Assembly (NCBI GenBank): GCA_022767125.1
Contig: JALEPZ010000012.1
Span: 1 to 64,000, forward strand
Origin: Phocaeicola plebeius
GTDB lineage: Bacteria > Bacteroidota > Bacteroidia > Bacteroidales > Bacteroidaceae
Length of the DNA stretch: 64,000 nt
Direction of reading: 5' to 3'
In this document: piece by piece, positions 1-7,536 of the stretch
Layout of the letters: each line of letters begins with the position of its first letter
Position numbering within the stretch: position 1 is the first letter of the stretch
Notes under the pieces: generated by a model
What the model saw: the letters and a program-made list of their open reading frames with translations, nothing else
Databases searched by the model: none
What the model was told of the DNA's origin: nothing
Translations under genes and position numbers: made by a program

Positions 1-122
1 GGTATCACGAGTTGTTGGAGAAAGAGCCTGATTTGTTACAGCGGTTGCCGTTAGGAAGTATCGCCACCTATTTAGGCATCACACAGGCAAGTTTGAGTAG
101 GATTCGGGCACAAATAAAATGA
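1..122 (+). CDS. Crp/Fnr-type transcriptional regulator, C-terminal end (partial)
   Basis: The window opens inside a reading frame (first complete codon at base 3) that gives 39 residues and ends in TGA at 120-122. The residues TYLGITQASLSRIRAQ form the DNA-recognition end of a winged helix as found at the C-terminus of Crp/Fnr proteins, preceded by an acidic helix HELLEKEPDLLQRLP typical of Bacteroidales members. The sensor domain lies outside the window, so the ligand cannot be judged. It reads toward the susC gene at 445, and the gap between them holds palindromic motifs that could be its operator. Family assignment is by recognition of the short C-terminal motif only. Confidence 0.65.
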   Translation, partial: YHELLEKEPDLLQRLPLGSIATYLGITQASLSRIRAQIK

Positions 123-200
123 CGTTTCAACCAACTGAGGATAGCAAGCGGGTTTGGATCAGCCATCCGATACCATTTGTCACATTTATTCCATCCCCAT

Positions 201-262
201 TGTCACAGTCGTTCCACTACTATGGAACAGTTGTAACAACCGGGATGAAACGACCGTGACAA
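201..262. promoter_or_regulatory. nested inverted repeats upstream of susC (possible operator)
   Basis: The 322-base gap between the regulator tail and susC holds symmetric motifs. Arms at 201-215 and 224-238 pair at 11 of 15 positions around an 8-base centre. The motif TTGTCACAGTCG (200-211) recurs inverted as CGACCGTGACAA (251-262), matching 11 of 12. Further GTGAC/GTCAC words occur near 178 and 271. Such dyads suit a dimeric Crp/Fnr-like regulator, but binding is inference. Nothing else recognisable lies in the gap apart from the -7 box at 408. Confidence 0.4.
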
Positions 263-407
263 AAGCATTCGTGACACCGCTACAAAGGACAAAGAAGGTT
301 TTCCCTCTCTTTTTCTTCCTTCCTTTGTGTTTCAGACCTCCTCACTTTCCTTTGCCATCCGTCCCGCTCTCCGAAATAAAAACGATCAAACAGAGGGCTA
401 TTCCGCA

Positions 408-415
408 TATTTTTG
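408..415 (+). promoter_or_regulatory. Bacteroidales -7 box (TATTTTTG) for the first susC
   Basis: TATTTTTG fits the TAnnTTTG -7 consensus of the Bacteroidales primary sigma factor and lies about 30 bases before the chosen susC start. No good TTTG -33 element is present at the usual 19-21 base distance, so the promoter may need an activator. Confidence 0.5.
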
Positions 416-444
416 TACATTTGCGGAAATTAAACCCTTTACCT

Positions 445-3156
445 ATGACAAACGCAACGCAACGAATCGGCTGCTGGCTGTTGGGACTGGCCTCCTGCGC
501 CACCGGCCTCGCACAAACTGTCACTGACAGCGCACCGCAGGATACGCTCCGGACCAGACTGGGCAGCGGATCAGTGGACAAGGTGACACAGGAAAGAATG
601 AACAAAGGACTGGTGACCAACCCGTTGGAAGCCCTGAACGGACAGGCGGCGGGCGTGAGTGTGACCACCGACAGCTCGAACCCGATGGCCATGCTGAACA
701 GTGTCCGCGTACGAGGTACCACCTCCCTGACCGGCGGCAACGACCCGCTGGTCATCATCGACGGTGTGTCGTCCGACCTGGCCACCCTCAGCAGTATCTA
801 TCCGGCGGACATCGAGAGCTTCCACATCCTGAAGAACGCCGCCGAAACGGCCCAATACGGGTCGAGAGGTGCCTCCGGTGTCATCGAAGTTACCACGAAG
901 AAAGGCAGCGGCTCTCAGTTCCATATCTCTTACGACGGCAACATCGGCATGCAGCATACCTACAAGAACATCGAAATGCTGAATGCAGACCAATACATCC
1001 GTACCGCCCAACAGTTAGGGTTGGACTACAACAACGGCGGCTACGACACCGATTTTCCCCAGTCCATCACCCGCACGGGATGGGTACAAAGCCATCACGT
1101 GGCCTTCAGCGGAGGGACGGACGCTTCGAACTACCGCGCCTCCATCGGTTTCATGGACAACCGCACAGTGGTCCGCAACAACGCCTACCAGAACTTCGTG
1201 GCCAAGCTGGATCTGTCGCAGAAAGCGTTCGACGGTCGGCTAACCATCGACATGGGCGTGTTCGGCTCATCACAGACCAACAAGGACATCTTCGACGAAT
1301 GGAAGCTGTTCTACTCCGCCGCCTCGCAGAACCCCACCTTCGGGACTGCCCCCAATGCCAGCGGTGGATGGGACAAGAACAGCACCGCCTCGCAAATCAA
1401 TCCTCCCCAGGCCCTGCTCCGAGAGAAGGATGACACGAAATACCTGAACTTCAACACCCACCTGCGGCTACAACTTCAGCTGACGGACAACCTCCGGCTG
1501 ACAGGCTTCGGCTCGTACTCCTACAGCTCCCAGGAGAACGCGCAGTTCTGCCCCACCTGGGTATGGGCGCAAGGACAAGCGGCCCGTGGTGAACAGAAAA
1601 GTGAGGACTGGTTAGGCAACGTGTCGCTGACCTACGGACATACGTGGAGCGGGCACCGGCTGGACGCGCGCCTGCTCGGCGAATACCAGAAACGACGCAA
1701 CACGGGATTCTGGACTTTGGTAAAGGGATTCCAATCGAATGAGTTCGGCTACCACAACCTGGCCGCCGGCTCCATCCGTCCCTACGGCGGGACGGGCAGC
1801 AGCTACGAGGACCCGTCGCTGGCTTCGGTCATGGGAAGCGTCAGTTACGCGCTGAACGACCGCTACAAACTGACGGTCAGCACCCGTGCCGACGGCAGCT
1901 CCATGGTGGGCGACAACCATACCTGGGGATTTTTCCCCTCCGTCTCCGCCGAATGGAACGCCAAGGAAGAACGCTTCCTGAGGGATGTGGAGTGGCTGAG
2001 CCAGCTGCAGGTACGCACCGGCTACGGACGGTCGGGCAATCTGGGCGGCATCAGCTCGTACAACTCGCTGAAACTGCTCCAGCAAAACGGCGTGGTGTCG
2101 GTGTTCGGCTCGCCGGCGGTCACCATGGGCCTTACCCGGAACGATAACCCTGACCTGAAATGGGAGACCCGCAGCACCTTCAACGTGGGCGCGGACTGGG
2201 GCTTCTTCCACAACCGCCTGCTGCTGACCGCCGAATACTACTATTCGAAGACCACCGACATGCTCTACCTGTACGACGTACCCGTGCCGCCCTTCACCTA
2301 CGACAAGCTACTGGCCAACCTCGGCAGCATGAGCAACAGCGGTCTGGAAGTGGGTGTAAGCTTCACTCCCATCCGCAAACGACAGATGGAGCTGAACATC
2401 AACGTGAACCTGGCGTGGCAGAAGAACAAGCTGCTTTCGCTGAGCGGCGACTATCAAGGCACGCAGATGAGCGCCGCCGACATCACGAACATCGGCGCGC
2501 TGAACGGCGCGGGCTTCCACGGTGGCAACAACAACATCGTCTATCAGATGGTGGGACAACCCTTGGGCGTGTTCTACCTGCCCCACTGCACCGGACAGAC
2601 CCGGGGCGATGACGGCAGCTACCGCTATGAGATAGCTGACCTGAACAACGACGGAACGGTGAGCATCGACGACGAGGGCGACCGCTACATCGCCGGCCAG
2701 GCTACCCCGAAGATGACGCTGGGCTCGAACATCGGCTTCCGCTACAAGAACATCGACATCTCGCTCCAGATGAACGGAGCCTTCGGGCACAAGATCTACA
2801 ACGGCACCTCGCTGACCTACATGAACATGTCGAGCTTCCCCGACTACAACGTCATGAAGGGCGCGCCAGAACGGAACATCAAGGACCAGACCGCCACCGA
2901 CTACTGGTTAGAAAGCGGAGACTACCTCAACTTCGACTACCTGACCGTGGGCTGGAACGTCCCCCTGCGCCGGTCGAAGTACATCAGCTCGCTCCGCCTG
3001 TCGTGCAGCGTAAACAACCTGGGCACCCTCACCGGCTACAGTGGACTGACCCCCATGATCAACAGCTACGTGGTCAGTAGCACCTTGGGCATCGACGACA
3101 AGCGGTCGTACCCCGTTTACCGCTCCTACTCCATCGGATTCAGTATTCAATTCTAA
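445..3156 (+). CDS. SusC/RagA-type TonB-dependent outer-membrane receptor (short form)
   Basis: Outer-membrane barrel that would import an oligosaccharide together with the SusD-like lipoprotein encoded next. The start at 445 (MTNATQRIGCWLLGL) gives a signal peptide ending near ATGLAQ; the frame is open upstream to 154 but that part is low-complexity and carries the -7 box. The plug domain is clear: NPLEALNGQAAGVSV, VRVRGTTSL, DPLVIIDGV, then ILKNAAETAQYGSRGASGVIEVTTKKG. At 903 residues it lacks the N-terminal carboxypeptidase-regulatory-like domain and the usual EVVVVGYG TonB-box stretch, both present in the second SusC at 22634. The barrel ends in a C-terminal phenylalanine (SIQF). susD follows 18 bases later. 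Substrate unknown. Confidence 0.93.
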   Translation: MTNATQRIGCWLLGLASCATGLAQTVTDSAPQDTLRTRLGSGSVDKVTQERMNKGLVTNPLEALNGQAAGVSVTTDSSNPMAMLNSVRVRGTTSLTGGNDPLVIIDGVSSDLATLSSIYPADIESFHILKNAAETAQYGSRGASGVIEVTTKKGSGSQFHISYDGNIGMQHTYKNIEMLNADQYIRTAQQLGLDYNNGGYDTDFPQSITRTGWVQSHHVAFSGGTDASNYRASIGFMDNRTVVRNNAYQNFVAKLDLSQKAFDGRLTIDMGVFGSSQTNKDIFDEWKLFYSAASQNPTFGTAPNASGGWDKNSTASQINPPQALLREKDDTKYLNFNTHLRLQLQLTDNLRLTGFGSYSYSSQENAQFCPTWVWAQGQAARGEQKSEDWLGNVSLTYGHTWSGHRLDARLLGEYQKRRNTGFWTLVKGFQSNEFGYHNLAAGSIRPYGGTGSSYEDPSLASVMGSVSYALNDRYKLTVSTRADGSSMVGDNHTWGFFPSVSAEWNAKEERFLRDVEWLSQLQVRTGYGRSGNLGGISSYNSLKLLQQNGVVSVFGSPAVTMGLTRNDNPDLKWETRSTFNVGADWGFFHNRLLLTAEYYYSKTTDMLYLYDVPVPPFTYDKLLANLGSMSNSGLEVGVSFTPIRKRQMELNINVNLAWQKNKLLSLSGDYQGTQMSAADITNIGALNGAGFHGGNNNIVYQMVGQPLGVFYLPHCTGQTRGDDGSYRYEIADLNNDGTVSIDDEGDRYIAGQATPKMTLGSNIGFRYKNIDISLQMNGAFGHKIYNGTSLTYMNMSSFPDYNVMKGAPERNIKDQTATDYWLESGDYLNFDYLTVGWNVPLRRSKYISSLRLSCSVNNLGTLTGYSGLTPMINSYVVSSTLGIDDKRSYPVYRSYSIGFSIQF

Positions 3157-3174
3157 CACCAACGGACCAACATC

Positions 3175-4788
3175 ATGAAAAAATATCTCCTTTTCCTTAT
3201 AGTGCTTCCCGTCCTGACCGCCTGCTTAGACGAGCACCCGAAAGGGCAGCTGACGGAAGAAGAGGCGTACGGCTCTGCCACCAGCCTCTACATCAACACC
3301 ATCTCTACCTTATATAATTATATCGGTGGCAACGAGGAAAGCCAGGGACTGCAAGGCACCTACCGGGGTGTCTATGACTACAACACCTTCACCACCGACG
3401 AGGCGATGCTGCCTACGCGGGGCGGCGACTGGTACGACGGCGGCTTCTGGCAGGGCCTCTACCTGCACCAGTGGTCGGCGGCCGACCTTCCCCTGTACGC
3501 CACATGGACATACCTCTATAAGGTAGTGGGACTGTGCAACCACTCGTTGGCCCTGCTGGAACAGTACCGCTCACTGCTCACTGCCCGCGAGCTGCAAGTC
3601 TGCCAGGCAGAGGTGCGCTCCATCCGCGCCCTGTACTATTACTACCTGATGGATTTGTTCGGCAATGTCCCCCTGTGCACGACCTACATTTCCTCCACTG
3701 ACCAAGTGACACAAAGCGGACGTGGCGCCGTCTTCCGCTTCGTGGTGAGCGAGCTGGAAGCAGCACTTCCCTTCCTTTACCCCCAGGAAAGCCAGCGCGA
3801 AGGCTACTACTACGGGAAACTTACCCTGCCTGTCGCCTACTTCCTGCTGGCAAAGCTGGCCCTCAACGCCGAGGTGTACAGCGATGACAACTGGACCGAC
3901 GGCCAACGACCGGACGGCAAGAACATCTTCTTCGAAGTGGACGGACAGCGGCTCAACGCTTGGGAGACTACCGTAGCCTACTGCGAGAAACTGGGTGCCT
4001 TCGGCTACCGGCTGGAAACGAACTACACGACCAACTTCGCCATCGGCAACGAGAACTCCTGCGAGAACATCTTCACCATCCCCATGGACAAGACCCTCTA
4101 TACCAACTGGTTCCGCAACCTGTTCCGTTCGCGCCACTACAACCACGGAGCTGCCTTGGGCATGGATGCCGAGAACGGCACCTCCGCCACCCGCTCCACC
4201 GTGCGCACTTTCGGCTACGGTACCCCTGACATTGACGCGAGATACCGCTGCAACTTCTACAGCGACACCTTGCTGGTGGACGGGAAAAACGTCTATTTGG
4301 ACAACGGGGAAGCCTTGGTCTATCGTCCGTTGGAAGTCCGGCTTGACCTGACTGGAAGCCCCTACGAGAAGACTGCCGGCGCACGCATGAGCAAGTATGA
4401 GATAGACCGCACGGCTTACAATGACGGCTGGCTGCAAAGCAACGACATCGTGCTGTTCCGCTACGGAGACGCGCTGCTCATGGCCGCTGAAGCCAAGGTG
4501 CGCAACGGACAAGACGGCAGCTACGAACTGAACCTCGTCAGACGCCGGGCAGGCATGCCCGACCGGGAGGCCACCCTCAACACCCTGCTCGACGAACGGC
4601 TGATGGAACTGATGTGGGAAGGCTGGCGCCGGCAGGACCTCATCCGCTTCGGACGTTTCACCACGGCTTACGACGAGCGTCCCCAGCTGCCCGACGAGGC
4701 CAGCGGCTACACCACCGTCTTCCCCATTCCCTCGAAGGTGCTCGACCTGAACAAGAACCTCCATCAAAATCCTGGATATGAGAATTGA
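3175..4788 (+). CDS. SusD/RagB-type glycan-binding outer-membrane lipoprotein
   Basis: Surface lipoprotein partner of the preceding SusC. It has a signal peptide with lipobox LTAC (residues 14-17), followed by the SusD opening LDEHPKGQLTEEEAYGSATSLY. The middle has the TPR-like helices (VRSIRALYYYYLMDLFGNVPL) and the C-terminus has the typical LLDERLMELMWEGWRRQDLIRFGRF and FPIPSKVLDLNKNLHQNPGYEN. Length 537 residues is normal. It is translationally linked to the receptor (18-base gap) and followed 21 bases later by a small membrane protein. Ligand specificity cannot be read from sequence; the distance from the pectin locus leaves open whether it belongs to the same system. Confidence 0.95.
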   Translation: MKKYLLFLIVLPVLTACLDEHPKGQLTEEEAYGSATSLYINTISTLYNYIGGNEESQGLQGTYRGVYDYNTFTTDEAMLPTRGGDWYDGGFWQGLYLHQWSAADLPLYATWTYLYKVVGLCNHSLALLEQYRSLLTARELQVCQAEVRSIRALYYYYLMDLFGNVPLCTTYISSTDQVTQSGRGAVFRFVVSELEAALPFLYPQESQREGYYYGKLTLPVAYFLLAKLALNAEVYSDDNWTDGQRPDGKNIFFEVDGQRLNAWETTVAYCEKLGAFGYRLETNYTTNFAIGNENSCENIFTIPMDKTLYTNWFRNLFRSRHYNHGAALGMDAENGTSATRSTVRTFGYGTPDIDARYRCNFYSDTLLVDGKNVYLDNGEALVYRPLEVRLDLTGSPYEKTAGARMSKYEIDRTAYNDGWLQSNDIVLFRYGDALLMAAEAKVRNGQDGSYELNLVRRRAGMPDREATLNTLLDERLMELMWEGWRRQDLIRFGRFTTAYDERPQLPDEASGYTTVFPIPSKVLDLNKNLHQNPGYEN

Positions 4789-4809
4789 ACCATTAACTAC
4801 CGAACAACT

Positions 4810-5208
4810 ATGAGCAAAAGCATTGACAGCAACAAGCAATTCATGATTGGCAACGGACTGCTCGCCTTCGGCGTGTTCTCCATTGTCTGCCTGTTTTTCT
4901 ACCTCAGCTTCCGCTACCAGAAAAAGGACGGGCCGAAGGTGTTCGAAGGACAATACACCGTGCAGGTGGCCGGACAATTCGCCGGTGACAGCCTGTCCAT
5001 TTACCTCAACGACAGTCTGTTGGTAAGCCGCCGATTCGACAGTACGGAACTGAAGTTCCAGGTGCAGCGGTTCGCCGACGAAAGCATGCTGATGGTCGTG
5101 GACAACCGGACGGAGGAAATCACCCCGTTCAACCTCCACCCCAAAGGCAGCCTGGTCCGGATGGAGAAACGGAACGGGAAGGTCTATTTGGAAGAAACCA
5201 CCAAGTGA
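4810..5208 (+). CDS. small single-pass membrane protein of unknown function linked to susCD
   Basis: I do not recognise a family. The 132 residues start with a short hydrophilic segment, one strong transmembrane helix (about residues 16-36, NGLLAFGVFSIVCLFFYLSF), then a basic RYQKKDG stop-transfer and an 80-residue domain rich in beta-prone segments (YTVQVAGQFAGDSLSIYLNDSLLVSRRF). It follows susD by 21 bases on the same strand and is the last gene of that unit. The fold of the exported part could be a small beta-sandwich. Function unknown; real gene judged from position, codon use and coherent protein sequence. Confidence 0.7.
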   Translation: MSKSIDSNKQFMIGNGLLAFGVFSIVCLFFYLSFRYQKKDGPKVFEGQYTVQVAGQFAGDSLSIYLNDSLLVSRRFDSTELKFQVQRFADESMLMVVDNRTEEITPFNLHPKGSLVRMEKRNGKVYLEETTK

Positions 5209-5323
5209 CCCGCCACCGTAGGCAAAGAGGCAAAGGACGCTCCTGTGTCCCGGAAGACAGGTCTTACGGATACAGCTGCAGCATTTAGAATGTCGATTTT
5301 CTTGCAAATAGGAATATTTTCTG

Positions 5324-5331
5324 TACTTTTG
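5324..5331 (+). promoter_or_regulatory. -7 box (TACTTTTG) for gltS
   Basis: TACTTTTG matches TAnnTTTG, with a CTTG at 5301-5304 nineteen bases upstream as an imperfect -33. It lies 30 bases before the gltS start, so the interrupted gene still has a plausible promoter. Confidence 0.5.
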
Positions 5332-5360
5332 CACACAGATAATCCAAACAGGCAAGCAAC

Positions 5361-6692
5361 ATGAACGAATTTTCTCCTTGGACCCTCTTCACTGATACAG
5401 GCCTCATCGCCCTGCTGTTACTCACCGGCAAGCTGCTGCGCATCAAGGTCAGGCTGGTACAACGGCTCTTCATCCCTCCCAGCCTGCTGGCCGGCTTCCT
5501 CGGACTGGCCCTCGGACCGGGCGGACTGGGATGGCTCCCCTTCTCCCACCAGTTAGGCACGTATGCCGGCATTCTGATTGCCCTTATCTTCAGCTGCCTC
5601 CCCTTCAGCAGCTCGCGTCAGGCATGAAAGAACAAGGGAATCCTGAAAATGTGGGCCTACTCGCAGACCGGCATGCTGTGGCAATGGGCGTTCGGCGGAC
5701 TGTTAGGCATCTGGCTGCTCGACGGGCTCTGGCAGACCGGCACGGCGTTCGGCATCGCCATGCCCAGCGGCTTCTGCGGCGGACATGGCACCGCCGCCGC
5801 CATCGGGGAAGCGTTCGCCCGCTTCGGCAACGCCGACATGCTGACACTGGCCATGACCGCCGCCACAGTAGGCATCGTAGCCTCCGTCTTCATCGGACTC
5901 ACCCTCATCAAATGGGGCACCCGCCGCGGCCATTCCTCGTTCCTGACCGACTTCTCCCAACTGCCGCCCGAGCTGCGGACCGGACTGTTGCCGCCCGAAA
6001 AGCGGGAAAGCCTGGGCGATGCCTCCTGCTCGTCCATCTCCATGGACCCACTGACCCTCCACTTCGCCTTCATCGCCCTGATTGCCCTGGGCGGCTACGG
6101 CATCAGCCAGCTCGTGGCCATAGGACTGCCCCAGCTCCAGCTGCCCGTCTTCAGCTGCGCCTTCGTGGTCGGTATCCTGGCCAAATGGGTTTGCACCCGG
6201 TCAAAGACCATCGGCTACCTCAGTCCCACTGCCATCGGCCACCTCAGCGGCACATTCACCGACCTGCTGGTCGCATTCGGCATCTCGGCCATCCGGCTGG
6301 AGGTGGTTCTCCACTACTGGCAACCCCTCGCCGTGCTGCTGTTGTCCGGACTGGCCGTCACCCTGCTCTACGTACTGGTGGTCAGCCGTCTGCTGTTCAA
6401 GGGCGAATACTGGTTCGAGAAAGCCCTCTTCACCTGGGGATGGTACACTGGCACCATGGCGATGGGCATCGCCCTGCTTCGCGTGGTGGACCCGCAGATG
6501 CGCAGCCGCTGCCTGGACGACTACGCGCTGGCCTATCTCATCATTGCCCCGGTGGAGATTGCGCTCATCACGTTCGCTCCGGTGGCCTTCGTCAACGGCT
6601 ACGGCCTGCTCTTCCTGTCTGCCGCCCTCGGTCTGGGGCTGCTGCTGATGACGTTGGCCTATGTGAAAGGGTGGATATTTCGAACGAAGTGA
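5361..6692 (+). pseudogene. gltS: sodium/glutamate symporter gltS interrupted by an in-frame UGA
   Basis: Reads as a GltS-type Na+/glutamate symporter of the inner membrane over 443 codons, close to or slightly above family length, but TGA at 5625-5627 splits it into an 88-residue N-terminal piece and a part that resumes in the same frame. The start MNEFSPWTLFTDTGLIALLLLTGKLLRIKV and the block PPSLLAGFLGL are typical; after the stop come AYSQTGMLWQWAFGG, the glycine-rich PSGFCGGHGTAAAIGEAF loop and several further helices. No base is lost or gained, so a single substitution would explain it. A restart at 5649 would lack the first helices. UGA is used as a normal stop by neighbours (4788, 5208). 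The last residues GWIFRTK are encoded inside a repeat hairpin. Nonsense mutation, assembly error or rare readthrough are all possible. Confidence 0.8.
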
Positions 6693-6704
6693 GAAATATC
6701 CACC
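6670..6704. repeat. perfect hairpin formed by a repeat half-site over the gltS stop codon
   Basis: GGTGGATATTTC and GAAATATCCACC form a 12-base-pair stem around CGAACGAAGTGA. The loop is the same CGAACGAAGTGA core seen in the repeat elements downstream. It spans the gltS stop codon (6690-6692) and may serve as its 3' hairpin. Confidence 0.65.
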
Positions 6705-6716
6705 CCTTCCTTCCCT

Positions 6717-6794
6717 TGTCATTTCGAACGAAGTGAGAAATCTGTTAGCACCAAGTAGATGTTTTCAGATGCTTCACTCCGTTCAGCATGACAG
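6717..6794 (+). repeat. hairpin repeat element, copy 1 (core only)
   Basis: Begins TGTCATTTCGAACGAAGTG and ends CTTCACTCCGTTCAGCATGACA, so its outer ends are inverted copies that can fold into a long stem. The same sequence recurs within the longer elements at 6821, 36611, 40112 and 59258. Confidence 0.75.
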
Positions 6795-6820
6795 TTGGAT
6801 AGGCGGTACAAGCATGACCT

Positions 6821-7028
6821 AGGTCCGAGAATGGTTTCCCCTTTCCCCTGTCATTTCGAACGAAGTGAGAAATCTGTTAGCACAAGTGGATGTTTTCAGA
6901 TGCTTCACTACGTTCAGCATGACAGTTGGAAAGAGGTCCAAGCATGATCGTTGGACAGGCGGTCCAAGCATGACCGTTGGACAGGTGCCTCATTGGACAG
7001 GTGCCTCAAGTTTTTCTTCAGACAGGCC
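6821..7028 (+). mobile_element. MITE-like element, copy 2, with degenerate right end
   Basis: Starts with AGGTCCGAGAATGG, runs through the TGTCATTTCGAACG...GTTCAGCATGACA core (6849-6925), then short repeated words (TTGGACAGGCGGTCCAAGCATGACCG and shorter variants) and a degenerate TTTTTCTTCAGACAGGCC end. It stops four bases before the thioredoxin stop codon. With copy 1 it fills the gap between gltS and the convergent thioredoxin gene; no gene is seen there. Confidence 0.6.
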
Positions 7029-7031
7029 CCC

Positions 7032-7490
7032 CTATTTCTTCAGCAGGAAATTGTCAATCGCCTCTTTCAAGGTAGCTTTCGGCAAGGCTCCCTGCGCCAT
7101 CTGCGGCTTGTCGTCCATGGGTATGAACAGCAGTGAAGGGATGGAGCGGATGCCGAACATGGCGGCCAGTTCCTGCTCCTTGTCAGTATCGACCTTGTAA
7201 ATAAAGATCTTGCCTTCGTATTCGGCCGCCAGTTCCTCCAAGACGGGGGCCAACTGGCGGCAGGGACCACACCACGTAGCATAGAAATCAATAATGGCAG
7301 GCCTGTCGCCCAGGTACTTCCATTCGTCGGGCAGTTTTCCCCAGTCGGCCACCTTCTGCTGGAAATCGGCCTTCGTCAGGGTCAATGTCTTATGCGCCTT
7401 CACTTCCGAGGCAGCCCCCTTCCGGGTCTGGGCATTTCCGCAAGCGACCATCAGGAAGGCAGTCAGCACGAGCAATACAGTTTTCTTCAT
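7032..7490 (-). CDS. thioredoxin-fold lipoprotein
   Basis: Thiol-disulfide oxidoreductase predicted to sit on the periplasmic face of a membrane. The 152 residues start with MKKTVLLVLTAFLMVACGN, a lipoprotein signal with lipobox MVAC. The thioredoxin domain covers about residues 45-150 with the active site YATWCGPCRQLAP, the cis-proline loop GIRSIPSLLFI and the end LKEAIDNFLLKK. It is closer to true thioredoxin than to TlpA/ResA because no TlpA insertion is seen. It follows the DUF4838 gene by 46 bases on the same strand. The 3' end abuts a repeat element. The physiological partner is unknown. Confidence 0.92.
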   Translation of the reverse strand: MKKTVLLVLTAFLMVACGNAQTRKGAASEVKAHKTLTLTKADFQQKVADWGKLPDEWKYLGDRPAIIDFYATWCGPCRQLAPVLEELAAEYEGKIFIYKVDTDKEQELAAMFGIRSIPSLLFIPMDDKPQMAQGALPKATLKEAIDNFLLKK

Positions 7491-7536
7491 ACACTCAGCA
7501 TTTTTTTAGATGATTCAATGAATTAGTTTCTTTCCC

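Noticed and set aside
5625..5627. Selenocysteine codon in gltS
   Set aside because: GltS proteins are not selenoproteins, and I know of no selenocysteine machinery or insertion element suggested by this window; a nonsense change is simpler.
5531..6736. 401-codon frame overlapping gltS in another frame
   Set aside because: It is Arg/His/Pro-rich with no membrane helices, while the gltS frame gives coherent transport helices on both sides of the UGA.
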